Assembly (NCBI GenBank): GCA_946887075.1
Contig: CAMPKA010000016.1
Location: forward strand, 1-64,000
Length of the DNA stretch: 64,000 nt
From: an uncultured Salinimicrobium sp.
GTDB taxonomy: Bacteria; Bacteroidota; Bacteroidia; Flavobacteriales; Flavobacteriaceae
Direction of reading: 5' to 3'
Shown piece by piece: positions 32,041 to 39,924 of the stretch. Numbering within the stretch: position 1 is the stretch's first letter; each line of letters opens with the position of its first letter. The translations under genes and the position numbers were made by a program. Below the pieces are notes generated by a model that did no database searches, had not been told where the DNA came from, and saw only the letters and a program-made list of their open reading frames with translations.

Positions 32041-33282
32041 TTAACGTCTGTCCATGGGCACCTCCACAGTGAAGGTGGTTCCCTGATTTTCCTGGCTTTC
32101 AAATGCAATACTGCCCCCCAGATTTTCCAAATGGACCTTAGCGATGTTCAGCCCAATACCTGTGCCCTGAGTAAGCAGCGCGTTTTCTGCCCTGAAATAC
32201 CGCTCGAAAATGTGCTTCTGATCCTTTTGCGGGATTCCCATCCCCTGATCCTTTACAGTAAAGGCTATTTTCTCCCCAGTGACCTGGATATCAAAAGTGA
32301 TCAGGCTATCTTCAGGGGAATACTTTATCGCATTGCTCAGAAGATTGGAAAGTACCAGCTCGAGAATTTTTTCATCCTGGTGTAACATGATGCCTTCCGT
32401 ATTCTCAGGATACCGGATGTTCTGTCCGCTCTTCAGCGTCACATTGGCATTATAAATCACCTCATTGATCAGTTTGGACAGGCTGAAGGTAGAAAATTTG
32501 TACCTGACCTTTCCGCTTTCCAGACGCTCGATGGAAAGAAAATCATTGAGAATGTTGTCCAGGTAGTGCACCTTGCTCTTGATCGTGTTCAGGTGTTTCT
32601 CCCGTTTTTCTTGTTGTTCCTCCAGCTTGTATTTGCCGGCAAGGACCACTGAGGTCAGGATCCCGCTCAGGGGCGTCTTGAATTCATGGGATACCAGGGA
32701 AAGGAATTTGGTCTTAAGATCACTGAGTTCCTTCTCCTTCTGAAGTGCCGCCTTGATTCGGTTTTCCGCTTCCTTACGCCTTTTGATCTCCATCTCGAGG
32801 CTCCGGTTGAGCTTCTGAAGTTTTTGAACGCTTTCTTCCAGTTCCTTTGTCCGCTGCCGGATTTTATCCTCAAGTTCGTTATTGAGCTCCGTGATCTGGC
32901 GCTGGGCCTCCTTCCTGACGGAGATATCGATTACCAGGGACATCACGTATCTTTCTCCCCCGATTGAGAAGGGGTTTAGTCCAGCTTCAACCGGGAATTC
33001 CTTTCCGTCCTTTTTGATCCCATAGAGGTCCCGGCCATGCCCCATCTGCCGCTTTTCACTCTCATGCATAAAATTTTCAAAATGATGGGTGTGGGATTTT
33101 CTGTACTGCTGCGGGAGTAAGACGTTCAGCGGTTTACCGACTAGTTCGCCCTTGGCATAACCGAACATGCTGTCTGCTGCAAGATTGCTGCTGACAATCT
33201 TCTGGTTGGCATCTACTACGATAATCCCCTCTGAGGCAGCCTCAAAGAGAACATTGAACACATTCTCATCCTTTTCAAACAT
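32041..33282 (-). CDS. Soluble PAS-domain sensor histidine kinase
   Basis: A 413-residue kinase without membrane helices. A PAS domain (about residues 5-125) is followed by a coiled coil (130-190), the HisKA helix with LVSHEFKTPLSGIL, and an HATPase_c domain with the N box NLLSNAIKYS, VKDQGMGIP and GTGIGLNIAK. The PAS domain contains QYRKSHTHHFENF and GHGRDLYGIKKDGKEFP, which align well with the FixL haem pocket, including a His at the position of the proximal haem ligand. It may sense oxygen or NO through haem, but many non-haem PAS domains have similar residues. Its gene precedes the REC-CRP regulator by 9 bases. Confidence 0.9.
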   Translation of the reverse strand: MFEKDENVFNVLFEAASEGIIVVDANQKIVSSNLAADSMFGYAKGELVGKPLNVLLPQQYRKSHTHHFENFMHESEKRQMGHGRDLYGIKKDGKEFPVEAGLNPFSIGGERYVMSLVIDISVRKEAQRQITELNNELEDKIRQRTKELEESVQKLQKLNRSLEMEIKRRKEAENRIKAALQKEKELSDLKTKFLSLVSHEFKTPLSGILTSVVLAGKYKLEEQQEKREKHLNTIKSKVHYLDNILNDFLSIERLESGKVRYKFSTFSLSKLINEVIYNANVTLKSGQNIRYPENTEGIMLHQDEKILELVLSNLLSNAIKYSPEDSLITFDIQVTGEKIAFTVKDQGMGIPQKDQKHIFERYFRAENALLTQGTGIGLNIAKVHLENLGGSIAFESQENQGTTFTVEVPMDRR

Positions 33283-33337
33283 AGAAGGTGGTTTGGGTAC
33301 CGGAGTGGGGTCGAAACCCCGTGGTCCGCGGATTTTC

Positions 33338-33345
33338 CAAAGTTA
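33338..33345 (-). promoter_or_regulatory. Possible -7 element for the kinase/regulator run
   Basis: TAACTTTG on the minus strand fits TAnnTTTG and lies 55 bases before the kinase start codon. No clear TTTG is found at the expected distance upstream. Confidence 0.4.
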
Positions 33346-33388
33346 GAAAAAAGACCCAACTTCTGGAACTGCGGCCTGGGCCAATAGA

Positions 33389-33421
33389 AAAGGATCTGGC
33401 CAACATGTCACCAGATCCTTT
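33389..33421 (-). terminator. Hairpin terminator after the small membrane ORF
   Basis: AAAGGATCTGG pairs perfectly with CCAGATCCTTT (11 pairs) around an 11-base loop. On the minus strand TTTTCTATT follows. It lies 54 bases downstream of the 70-residue ORF and upstream of the kinase promoter box, so it separates two transcription units. Confidence 0.65.
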
Positions 33422-33475
33422 CGCGTACCGCATCAGCACTTCATTCCATCAATTCTACGTTGCGGTTACGCGGGT

Positions 33476-33688
33476 TCAATTGCCTTCTTCTTCTGCTGAG
33501 GACACGAAATCCTTGTCCGCGGGAAGCAATCTGTTGGCAAGTCGGGTAACCGTCATAGCTATGAGAACGGCGGTAATGACAAACAACAGGAATTTAGCCA
33601 TAAGGCTATTCTCAAGAACATCGCTATAGAAAGTGAGAATTATCTCAATTGCCAAAAAGGCCAGTTGAAAACTTGCTTTTAACACCAT
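33476..33688 (-). CDS. Small membrane protein (70 residues), hypothetical
   Basis: A 70-residue frame with a hydrophobic segment near the N terminus (residues 4-20), another at about 29-50, and an acidic tail (SSAEEEGN). It is consistent with a small inner-membrane protein with two helices. Support comes from the terminator-like hairpin just downstream on the same strand and from the lack of any other gene in a 528-base gap. No homologue is recognised, and the start codon lacks a clear promoter or ribosome-binding site, so it remains uncertain. Confidence 0.5.
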   Translation of the reverse strand: MVLKASFQLAFLAIEIILTFYSDVLENSLMAKFLLFVITAVLIAMTVTRLANRLLPADKDFVSSAEEEGN

Positions 33689-33810
33689 AACCGCTTCTGA
33701 ATGTGCGATAAAGATACACCACAGAATGATGGTTTTCAGCGCCTGACAAAGGTTTCACCTAAATTTAACGCCTGTCATTTCAAAGGTTAATAACTTTAGG
33801 TTAAGATTTC

Positions 33811-34653
33811 CTAAACCTCCTTCTCCATCCTGAAAGTGATTATCGGCGTGGTGGAGTGATTGACCAGATCTTCACTGATACTGCCGTTGAGAAAATGGGC
33901 GAGTCCCCTCCTTCCATGCGTAGCCACCCCGATGACATCCGCGTGGTGGGATTTCGCGAAGTGCAGAATGCCTTCCTCAACGGAGTTATCATTATAGACG
34001 TGGAATTCATAATTGGTGAAATCCAGCCCTTCCACGTATTTTTCAAGGAATTCATCCACCTGCCTTGAGGTGATGAATTCATGGGCAGTATTGATGTACA
34101 ACAGGTGTAGTCTGGCATCTTCAAGACGTGCGAAGTCGATCACCTTTTGCAGCGTTTTCCGGTTGTGAGAATCAAGGTTTGTAGCAAATACGATGTTCTT
34201 GATCTGGAAGTTCTCATGTTCCTTTTTGATGACCAGAACAGGTATCTCTGAGGTGCGCACCACCTTTTCCGTATTGGACCCTACAAACATCTCTCTGAAT
34301 CCAGTCGCCCCTTTGGAACCCATTACGATAAAATCGCAGCCATGTTTCCTGCTGGTTTCCATGATCCCGTCGAAGGCCCTGTGAAAATCGACCGTATCAA
34401 AGACCTCTATCCCGTTCAGGTATGGTCTGGAAGTGATTTCCGAAAACCTTTTTTTGGCGAGTTTCATAAAATAGATCGCTTCCGGAAGATCATTGCTGCG
34501 GGTTTCCCCGACGGGATTGACCATGTCGACCGGCAGCTCGATCATATGTAAGAGGTAGATCTGTGCGTCGTGTTTCCGGGCGAGCTGAGCCGCCACTTTT
34601 AGCGCATTTTCAGCCTCGGTGGAGAAATCTGTGGGCACGAGTATTTTTTTCAT
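33811..34653 (-). CDS. Universal stress protein, two-domain
   Basis: A 280-residue UspA-family protein starting MKKILVPTDFSTEAENAL. The first domain (residues 1-145) has the ATP-binding loop VMGSKGATGFREMFVGSNTEKV, closely matching the G-2x-G-9x-G(S/T) motif. The second (about 150-280) has a matching loop, GVATHGRRGLAHFLNGSISEDL, so both halves look competent for nucleotide binding, unlike the paralogue at 30098. It lies alone on the minus strand, divergent from rimP. Its position close to the kinase/regulator genes suggests shared control. Confidence 0.9.
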   Translation of the reverse strand: MKKILVPTDFSTEAENALKVAAQLARKHDAQIYLLHMIELPVDMVNPVGETRSNDLPEAIYFMKLAKKRFSEITSRPYLNGIEVFDTVDFHRAFDGIMETSRKHGCDFIVMGSKGATGFREMFVGSNTEKVVRTSEIPVLVIKKEHENFQIKNIVFATNLDSHNRKTLQKVIDFARLEDARLHLLYINTAHEFITSRQVDEFLEKYVEGLDFTNYEFHVYNDNSVEEGILHFAKSHHADVIGVATHGRRGLAHFLNGSISEDLVNHSTTPIITFRMEKEV

Positions 34654-34742
34654 AAAAGGTTTTGGTTTTTAACTGGTTCCGGAACTAAAATTACAAATAT
34701 TTTTTCGTCGGGAAACTTGTTTTCGTTGTACAAAAAGTTTAT

Positions 34743-34750
34743 TATATTTG
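34743..34750 (+). promoter_or_regulatory. rimP-nusA-infB promoter (-7 element)
   Basis: TATATTTG fits TAnnTTTG. Candidate -33 elements (CTTG 23 bases, GTTG 14 bases upstream) are at imperfect distances. Transcription from here would include the leader hairpin at 34777-34802. Confidence 0.55.
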
Positions 34751-34767
34751 CACCGTTGAATAGAGAA

Positions 34768-34806
34768 ATGAACAACGAGGGGACAGAAAGTCCCCTCTTT
34801 TTATAG
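34768..34806 (+). CDS. Putative 12-codon leader peptide upstream of rimP
   Basis: An ATG at 34768 opens a 12-codon frame (MNNEGTESPLFL) that ends in TAG at 34804-34806. The frame runs exactly through the hairpin and T run at 34777-34802, so ribosomes translating it would disrupt the hairpin. This is the architecture expected of a translation-controlled attenuator. There is no strong ribosome-binding site. I regard the reading frame as real in the sequence but its translation as unproven. Confidence 0.4.
   Translation: MNNEGTESPLFL
34777..34802 (+). terminator. Attenuator-like terminator in the rimP leader
   Basis: GAGGGGAC pairs with GTCCCCTC (8 perfect pairs) around AGAAA and is followed by TTTTT. 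It lies between the promoter box and the rimP start codon (34819), so it would cut transcription of the rimP-nusA-infB operon short. Control through the operon's own product NusA, or through translation of the short leader frame, is possible. Confidence 0.75.
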
Positions 34807-34818
34807 CTGGAGCCGGCA

Positions 34819-35283
34819 ATGTTAAGAGAGCGCGTAGAAAATTTACTGCGAGAGGCGTTTGAAGAAAATAATTCTTTATTTTTAGTAGAGCTGAATATCA
34901 GCCCGTCAAACCAGATATCAGTGGTCATTGACGGGGATAAGGGGGTGACGGTAAACGACTGCATCGCCATCAGCCGGAAGATCGAACACAATCTCGACAG
35001 GGACACCGAGGATTTTTCACTTGATGTCGCCTCTGCAGGAGTTTCTTCTCCTCTTGAGCTGCCACGACAGTTTCGGAAAAACGTTGGCAGGAAACTTGCC
35101 GTCAAGACCAAAGATGGTAAAACATTAGAGGGAGACTTGGTTCGTTTCGAAGACAACATCCTGACCCTGAAATGGAAGGCGAGGGAACCCAAACCTGTCG
35201 GGAAGGGAAAAACAACTGTGGTAAAGGAAGCTGTGATACCTTTGGAAGAGGTAGGAGAGGCCAAAGTGATGATAACATTTTAA
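34819..35283 (+). CDS. rimP: Ribosome maturation factor RimP
   Basis: A 154-residue RimP needed for 30S subunit assembly. The N-terminal domain (residues 1-75) carries VSVVIDGDKGVTVNDCIAISR in slightly altered form, with the family ending EDFSLDVASAGVSSPL. The C-terminal Sm-like domain follows, with FRKNVGRKLAVKTKDGK and a final AKVMITF. It begins the conserved rimP-nusA-infB operon, 11 bases before nusA. Confidence 0.95.
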   Translation: MLRERVENLLREAFEENNSLFLVELNISPSNQISVVIDGDKGVTVNDCIAISRKIEHNLDRDTEDFSLDVASAGVSSPLELPRQFRKNVGRKLAVKTKDGKTLEGDLVRFEDNILTLKWKAREPKPVGKGKTTVVKEAVIPLEEVGEAKVMITF

Positions 35284-35294
35284 CAGACATAGAT

Positions 35295-36536
35295 ATGGAA
35301 AATATCGCGTTGATAGAATCATTTTCGGAATTTAAGGACGACAAGTCGATTGACAAACCGACTTTGATGGCGATTCTTGAAGATGTATTGAGGAATGCCC
35401 TTAAGAAGAAATACGGGGAAGATGATAATTTTGACATCATCGTCAACCCGGACAAGGGAGACCTTGAGATCTGGAGGAACCGGGTTGTGGTTGCTGACGG
35501 GGAAGTAGAAGATCCGAACCAGGAGATATCCTTAACAGAGGCAAGGAAAATTGAACCTGACTTTGAAGTCGGGGAGGATGTCTCTGAAGAAGTGAAACTG
35601 ATTGATTTGGGCCGTCGGTCAATTCTGTCATTGCGTCAGAACCTGATTTCCAAGGTCCACGAACATGATAACACGAATATCTATAAACACTTCAAGGAAC
35701 TAGAGGGAGAAATCTATACGGCTGAGGTGCACCATATCCGTCACCGGGCCATTATTCTTCTTGACGATGAAGGTAACGAGATCATTCTGCCCAAGGACCG
35801 CCAGATCCCAAGCGATTTTTTCAGGAAGGGCGAGAATGTGAGAGGAATTATCGAAAGCGTGGAGCTCAAGGGGAACAAACCGGCTATTATCATGTCCCGT
35901 ACTTCTCCATTATTCCTGGAGAAGCTGTTTGAACAGGAGATTCCGGAGGTATTTGACGGCCTGATTACCGTGAAGAAAGTGGTGAGGATCCCCGGAGAAA
36001 AAGCCAAGGTAGCTGTTGATTCCTATGATGACAGGATAGATCCGGTTGGCGCTTGTGTCGGAATGAAAGGCTCCAGGATCCATAGTATCGTAAGAGAGCT
36101 CGGGAACGAGAACATCGATGTGATCAATTTCACCAATAATACGCAACTCCTGATTACCCGGGCACTGAGCCCGGCGAAGATCACCTCGCTTAAGATAGAC
36201 GAGGAGACCAAGCGGGCTGAAGTGATGCTTAAGCCAGAGGAAGTATCCAAGGCCATCGGCCGTGGAGGGCATAACATCCGTCTTGCGGGTCAATTGACGG
36301 GATACGAGATCGATGTCTTCAGAGAGGGAGTCGAGGAAGATGTGGAACTCAGAGAATTTGCTGACGAGATTGAGGACTGGGTAATTGAGGAATTCGCCAA
36401 GATCGGATTGGATACGGCAAAAAGTATCCTGGAGCAGGATGTAGATGACCTGGTGAAAAGAACAGATCTTGAGGAAGAGACGATTCGGGAGGTGATGAAG
36501 ATCCTCAGGGAGGAATTCGAAGAGGAGAATAAGTAA
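35295..36536 (+). CDS. nusA: Transcription termination/antitermination factor NusA
   Basis: A 413-residue NusA started at ATG 35295 (MENIALIESFSEFKDDK). An in-frame ATG at 35172 would overlap rimP by over 100 bases and adds residues unlike the family. An N-terminal RNA-polymerase-binding domain (1-130) is followed by an S1 domain (about 135-200) and two KH domains (about 205-345). The KH2 segment GRGGHNIRLAGQLTGYEIDV is clear. A short acidic C-terminal region follows. The protein modulates pausing, termination and antitermination. It is the middle gene of the operon, 27 bases before infB. Confidence 0.96.
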   Translation: MENIALIESFSEFKDDKSIDKPTLMAILEDVLRNALKKKYGEDDNFDIIVNPDKGDLEIWRNRVVVADGEVEDPNQEISLTEARKIEPDFEVGEDVSEEVKLIDLGRRSILSLRQNLISKVHEHDNTNIYKHFKELEGEIYTAEVHHIRHRAIILLDDEGNEIILPKDRQIPSDFFRKGENVRGIIESVELKGNKPAIIMSRTSPLFLEKLFEQEIPEVFDGLITVKKVVRIPGEKAKVAVDSYDDRIDPVGACVGMKGSRIHSIVRELGNENIDVINFTNNTQLLITRALSPAKITSLKIDEETKRAEVMLKPEEVSKAIGRGGHNIRLAGQLTGYEIDVFREGVEEDVELREFADEIEDWVIEEFAKIGLDTAKSILEQDVDDLVKRTDLEEETIREVMKILREEFEEENK

Positions 36537-36563
36537 GAATAGAGAGTAATTTAGAGGCAATTT

Positions 36564-39251
36564 ATGGCTGAAGCAAAAACAATGCGACTAAACAAGGTAT
36601 TGCGCGAATTCAACATTTCGCTGGACCGTGCTGTGGAATATCTGAGTTCACAGGGCCACGAAATAGAAGCACGCCCTACCACCAAAATATCGGGGGAGAT
36701 CTATCAGGTCCTTTCGGATGAGTTTCAGACGGACAAGAGCAAGAAGGTAGAGGCCAAGGAAGTGGGCGAAGAAAAGCGCAAGGAGAAGGAGAGCCTGAGA
36801 CTGGAAAGGGAAAAGGAACTCGAGGAAAAGCGCAAACAGGAGGACCGCCAGGAGGTGATCCGGGCCAAGTCCAATCTCGAGGGCCCGAAGCAGGTGGGAA
36901 AAATAGACCTGGACAAGCCAAAAGCCTCACGAGAGGAAAAAACAGAAGAACCCAAAGCAGAGGAGCCCAAAGTGCCTGAACAGCCACAGGCCGAGACTCC
37001 GAAAGCCGAGGAGAAGGCTCCTGAGCCAAAAGAACAAGCTCCTGCCGAGCCCAAAGCAGAAGAACCTGCTCCCGGGAAAACCGTGGAGCAAGCCCCTAAG
37101 GAAGGGGAATCCTCGACCATGGAGACCAAATATCAGAAGCTCAGTGGACCCAACTTCACCGGGGAAAAGATCGATCTGTCCCAGTTCAAAAAACCGGAAA
37201 AGAAAAAAGAGGATAAGCGAGCAGAGGACGATAAGGATAAACGCAAGAAACGCCGCCGCAGAATCAGCAAAGATGTGAAAGGGGCCGGGGCAAACGGTGG
37301 AGCCGGAAAGGCACGGGGCAAACGATCAAGACCTGTCGCCAAGGAAGAACCCAGCGAGGAAGAAGTACAGAAGCAAGTCCGGGAGACCCTGGAGAAACTA
37401 CAGGGAAAATCGGGTAAAGGCCGTGGTGCCAAGTACAGAAGAAGCAAGAGAGATACCCATCGCCAGCGAACAGAGGAAGCCCAGCTCGAAGAGAGCAATA
37501 AGGTGCTCAAGGTGACAGAGTTCGTCACTGTCAGTGAGGTCGCCAGTATGATGGATGTCCCTGTGACAAAGATTATCTCTGCCTGTATGTCACTGGGAAT
37601 GATGGTTACGATGAACCAACGTCTCGACGCAGAGACCCTCTCCATTGTGGCGGATGAGTTCGGCTATGAAGTTGAATTCGTGACTGCAGATATAGAGGAA
37701 TCCACAGAACCTGTGGCAGAGAATCCTGAAGATCTTAAACCCAGGGCGCCGATAGTTACTGTAATGGGTCACGTCGATCACGGGAAAACCTCCCTGCTGG
37801 ACTACATCCGGAAGGAAAATGTCATTGCCGGGGAAAGCGGAGGAATCACCCAGCACATCGGCGCATATGGGGTGGAACTAGAGAACGGGCAAAAGATTAC
37901 TTTCTTGGACACCCCGGGTCACGAAGCCTTTACGGCGATGCGGGCAAGGGGAGCGCAGGTGACGGATCTCGCGATCATCGTCATCGCGGCAGATGATGAC
38001 GTTATGCCTCAGACGAAGGAGGCGATTTCTCATGCCCAGGCGGCTGGTGTCCCAATTGTGTTTGCTATTAATAAATCTGATCTTCCGACTGCCAATCCTG
38101 AGAAGATCAAGGAGAAGCTGGCGGGAATGAATCTCCTCGTCGAGGACTGGGGTGGAAAGATCCAATCCCAGGATATCTCGGCAAAAACCGGGATGGGGGT
38201 AAAGGAACTGCTTGAAAAGGTGCTGCTTGAAGCAGAAATACTCGAGCTGAAATCCAACCCGGATAAGGTGGCCACCGGAACAGTAGTTGAAGCTTATCTG
38301 GACAAGGGACGAGGATATGTCTCTACCATTCTTGTACAGTCAGGAACCCTGAGCATAGGAGATTACGTACTGGCTGGTCGCCACAGCGGAAAGGTCAAGG
38401 CGATGCAGGATGAGCGCGGGAAAGATGTGAAGCAGGCTGGTCCTGCCACCCCGGTTTCCATACTTGGACTTGATGGAGCTCCACAGGCTGGAGACAAGTT
38501 CAAAGTCATGCTGGACGAAAGAGAAGCCAGGGATATCGCAGCGAAAAGAACGCAGCTGCAGCGGGAACAATCAGTCAGAACGCAGCGCCACATCACCCTT
38601 GATGAAATTGGTCGAAGGATTGCCCTGGGGGACTTTAAAGAACTCAACATTATCCTTAAAGGGGATGTGGATGGTTCGGTTGAGGCGCTTACAGACAGTT
38701 TTCAGAAACTCTCCACCGAGGAGATACAGGTCAATATCATTCATAAAGGAGTCGGGGCCATTACGGAAAGCGATGTGCTCCTGGCCTCTGCATCGGATGC
38801 CATCATCATCGGATTTAACGTCAGACCTGCAGGGAATGCCCGACAGGTGGCAGAAAAGGAGGAAATCGATATCAGAACCTACTCCATTATCTATGATGCT
38901 ATCAATGACCTGAAGGATGCTATGGAAGGGATGCTTTCTCCAGTGATGAAGGAGGAAATCACAGGTAATGCTGAGATCCGGGAAATCTTTAAGGTATCCA
39001 AGGTGGGTACTATTGCGGGATGTATGGTTACAGACGGTAAGATCTATAGAAATTCCCAAATCCGGCTTATCCGAGACGGGGTGGTTGTGTTTACCGGGGT
39101 TCTTGCTTCCCTCAAACGATTCAAGGATGATGTGAAGGAGGTTTCCAAAGGATATGACTGTGGTCTCCAGATCAAGAATTACAACGACATCAAAGAAGGA
39201 GATGTGGTTGAGGCCTTCCAGGAAGTTGCGGTGAAGAAAAAGCTGAAGTAG
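36564..39251 (+). CDS. infB: Translation initiation factor IF-2
   Basis: An 895-residue IF-2, the GTPase that places fMet-tRNA on the 30S subunit. A small N-terminal domain (1-60) is followed by a long, highly charged linker rich in Lys, Glu, Ala and Pro (about 65-310) that is variable between species. The second N-terminal domain and the G domain then follow ([24 protein letters not shown]), with the C-terminal barrel domains ending at residue 895. The length is within the family range. It is the last gene of the operon and is followed by a strong symmetrical terminator. Confidence 0.97.
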   Translation: MAEAKTMRLNKVLREFNISLDRAVEYLSSQGHEIEARPTTKISGEIYQVLSDEFQTDKSKKVEAKEVGEEKRKEKESLRLEREKELEEKRKQEDRQEVIRAKSNLEGPKQVGKIDLDKPKASREEKTEEPKAEEPKVPEQPQAETPKAEEKAPEPKEQAPAEPKAEEPAPGKTVEQAPKEGESSTMETKYQKLSGPNFTGEKIDLSQFKKPEKKKEDKRAEDDKDKRKKRRRRISKDVKGAGANGGAGKARGKRSRPVAKEEPSEEEVQKQVRETLEKLQGKSGKGRGAKYRRSKRDTHRQRTEEAQLEESNKVLKVTEFVTVSEVASMMDVPVTKIISACMSLGMMVTMNQRLDAETLSIVADEFGYEVEFVTADIEESTEPVAENPEDLKPRAPIVTVMGHVDHGKTSLLDYIRKENVIAGESGGITQHIGAYGVELENGQKITFLDTPGHEAFTAMRARGAQVTDLAIIVIAADDDVMPQTKEAISHAQAAGVPIVFAINKSDLPTANPEKIKEKLAGMNLLVEDWGGKIQSQDISAKTGMGVKELLEKVLLEAEILELKSNPDKVATGTVVEAYLDKGRGYVSTILVQSGTLSIGDYVLAGRHSGKVKAMQDERGKDVKQAGPATPVSILGLDGAPQAGDKFKVMLDEREARDIAAKRTQLQREQSVRTQRHITLDEIGRRIALGDFKELNIILKGDVDGSVEALTDSFQKLSTEEIQVNIIHKGVGAITESDVLLASASDAIIIGFNVRPAGNARQVAEKEEIDIRTYSIIYDAINDLKDAMEGMLSPVMKEEITGNAEIREIFKVSKVGTIAGCMVTDGKIYRNSQIRLIRDGVVVFTGVLASLKRFKDDVKEVSKGYDCGLQIKNYNDIKEGDVVEAFQEVAVKKKLK

Positions 39252-39267
39252 GTTTCGGAAGGAAAAC

Positions 39268-39305
39268 AACAAAAAGAGGGACGAATTTTCGTCCCTCTTT
39301 TTGTT
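39268..39305. terminator. Bidirectional terminator infB / SPOR gene
   Basis: AACAAAAAGAGGGACGAA is followed by its perfect inverted copy, giving an 18-pair palindrome with A runs on one side and T runs on the other. It can stop transcripts of infB from the left and of the SPOR gene from the right. Confidence 0.9.
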
Positions 39306-39321
39306 ATATGTTTCTGCAGGC

Positions 39322-39708
39322 CTACTTCCGATCCGGCCAGAGCCTGAAAGCAGCGGGATAGGCTTCCTTGAGCTTCAGCAGTACCTGGTCCGCTTCGAGG
39401 CTACTCCGGAAACTTCCGACCCACACCTTATAGTTGGGGGTTTCGTAAACTATGGTGGAGGGTAGTTCAGGATATCTGCTCCTGAACTCCTGGATGATTT
39501 CACTGGCTTTCGCATTGTCTCCTGAAAAGAGTTGTATCCGGTACCGGTCGTCTAATCTTCCATCTTCCGTCATCTCGCTTTTCTTTTCCAAAAGCTGCGG
39601 GATCAACTCGTTTTGTTCGATCGTAACGCGGCCCTCCTGAGCATGCGCTTGAAAACCGAAAAAAAGACCTGCTGCGGCCGTGATCCAAAGGCTTCTCTTT
39701 TTGTTCAT
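39322..39708 (-). CDS. Secreted SPOR-domain protein
   Basis: A 128-residue protein with a signal peptide (about residues 1-23, ending FQAHAQ) and a C-terminal SPOR domain (about 52-127) starting YRIQLFSGDNAKASEI and containing the VWVGSFRSSLEADQVLLKL segment. SPOR domains bind denuded septal peptidoglycan, so it may act at cell division or in wall remodelling. It lies between infB and the divergent act operon, with its own promoter. Confidence 0.88.
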   Translation of the reverse strand: MNKKRSLWITAAAGLFFGFQAHAQEGRVTIEQNELIPQLLEKKSEMTEDGRLDDRYRIQLFSGDNAKASEIIQEFRSRYPELPSTIVYETPNYKVWVGSFRSSLEADQVLLKLKEAYPAAFRLWPDRK

Positions 39709-39731
39709 TTTGATGCTAGTTTTCTGTTTGA

Positions 39732-39760
39732 CAAAGGTATGTTATATTAGGATAAACAAG
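39732..39760 (-). promoter_or_regulatory. Promoter of the SPOR-domain gene
   Basis: On the minus strand CTTG (39757-39760) and TACCTTTG (39732-39739) are 17 bases apart; the -7 box matches the consensus exactly. Confidence 0.55.
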
Positions 39761-39825
39761 GGCTCGATCCTTATTTAGAACCTTTATAAATTGTTTCACA
39801 TTTCCTTAGAATCGACTTTAAGTAT

Positions 39826-39833
39826 TACTTTTG
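39826..39833 (+). promoter_or_regulatory. act-cox operon promoter (-7 element)
   Basis: TACTTTTG fits TAnnTTTG. A weak TTTC lies 21 bases upstream. A leader of about 85 bases would precede actA, the first gene of the eight-gene respiratory operon. Confidence 0.5.
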
Positions 39834-39924
39834 TGCGTAAAATTTTCGGTACCTGTTTATAAAGAAATTACGCTCCTTTTATTGCATAAAAACTGTACCA
39901 AAAGACGTTAATTTAGCTACAAAT

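Noticed and set aside
33288..33629. 113-codon plus-strand ORF opposite the small membrane ORF
   Set aside because: It runs through the terminator hairpin and kinase promoter box and shows no domain or signal; the minus-strand frame is better supported.
37133..37645. Minus-strand ORFs opposite the charged linker of infB
   Set aside because: They arise from the repetitive Lys/Glu-rich codons of IF-2 and encode Ser/Leu-rich low-complexity sequence.
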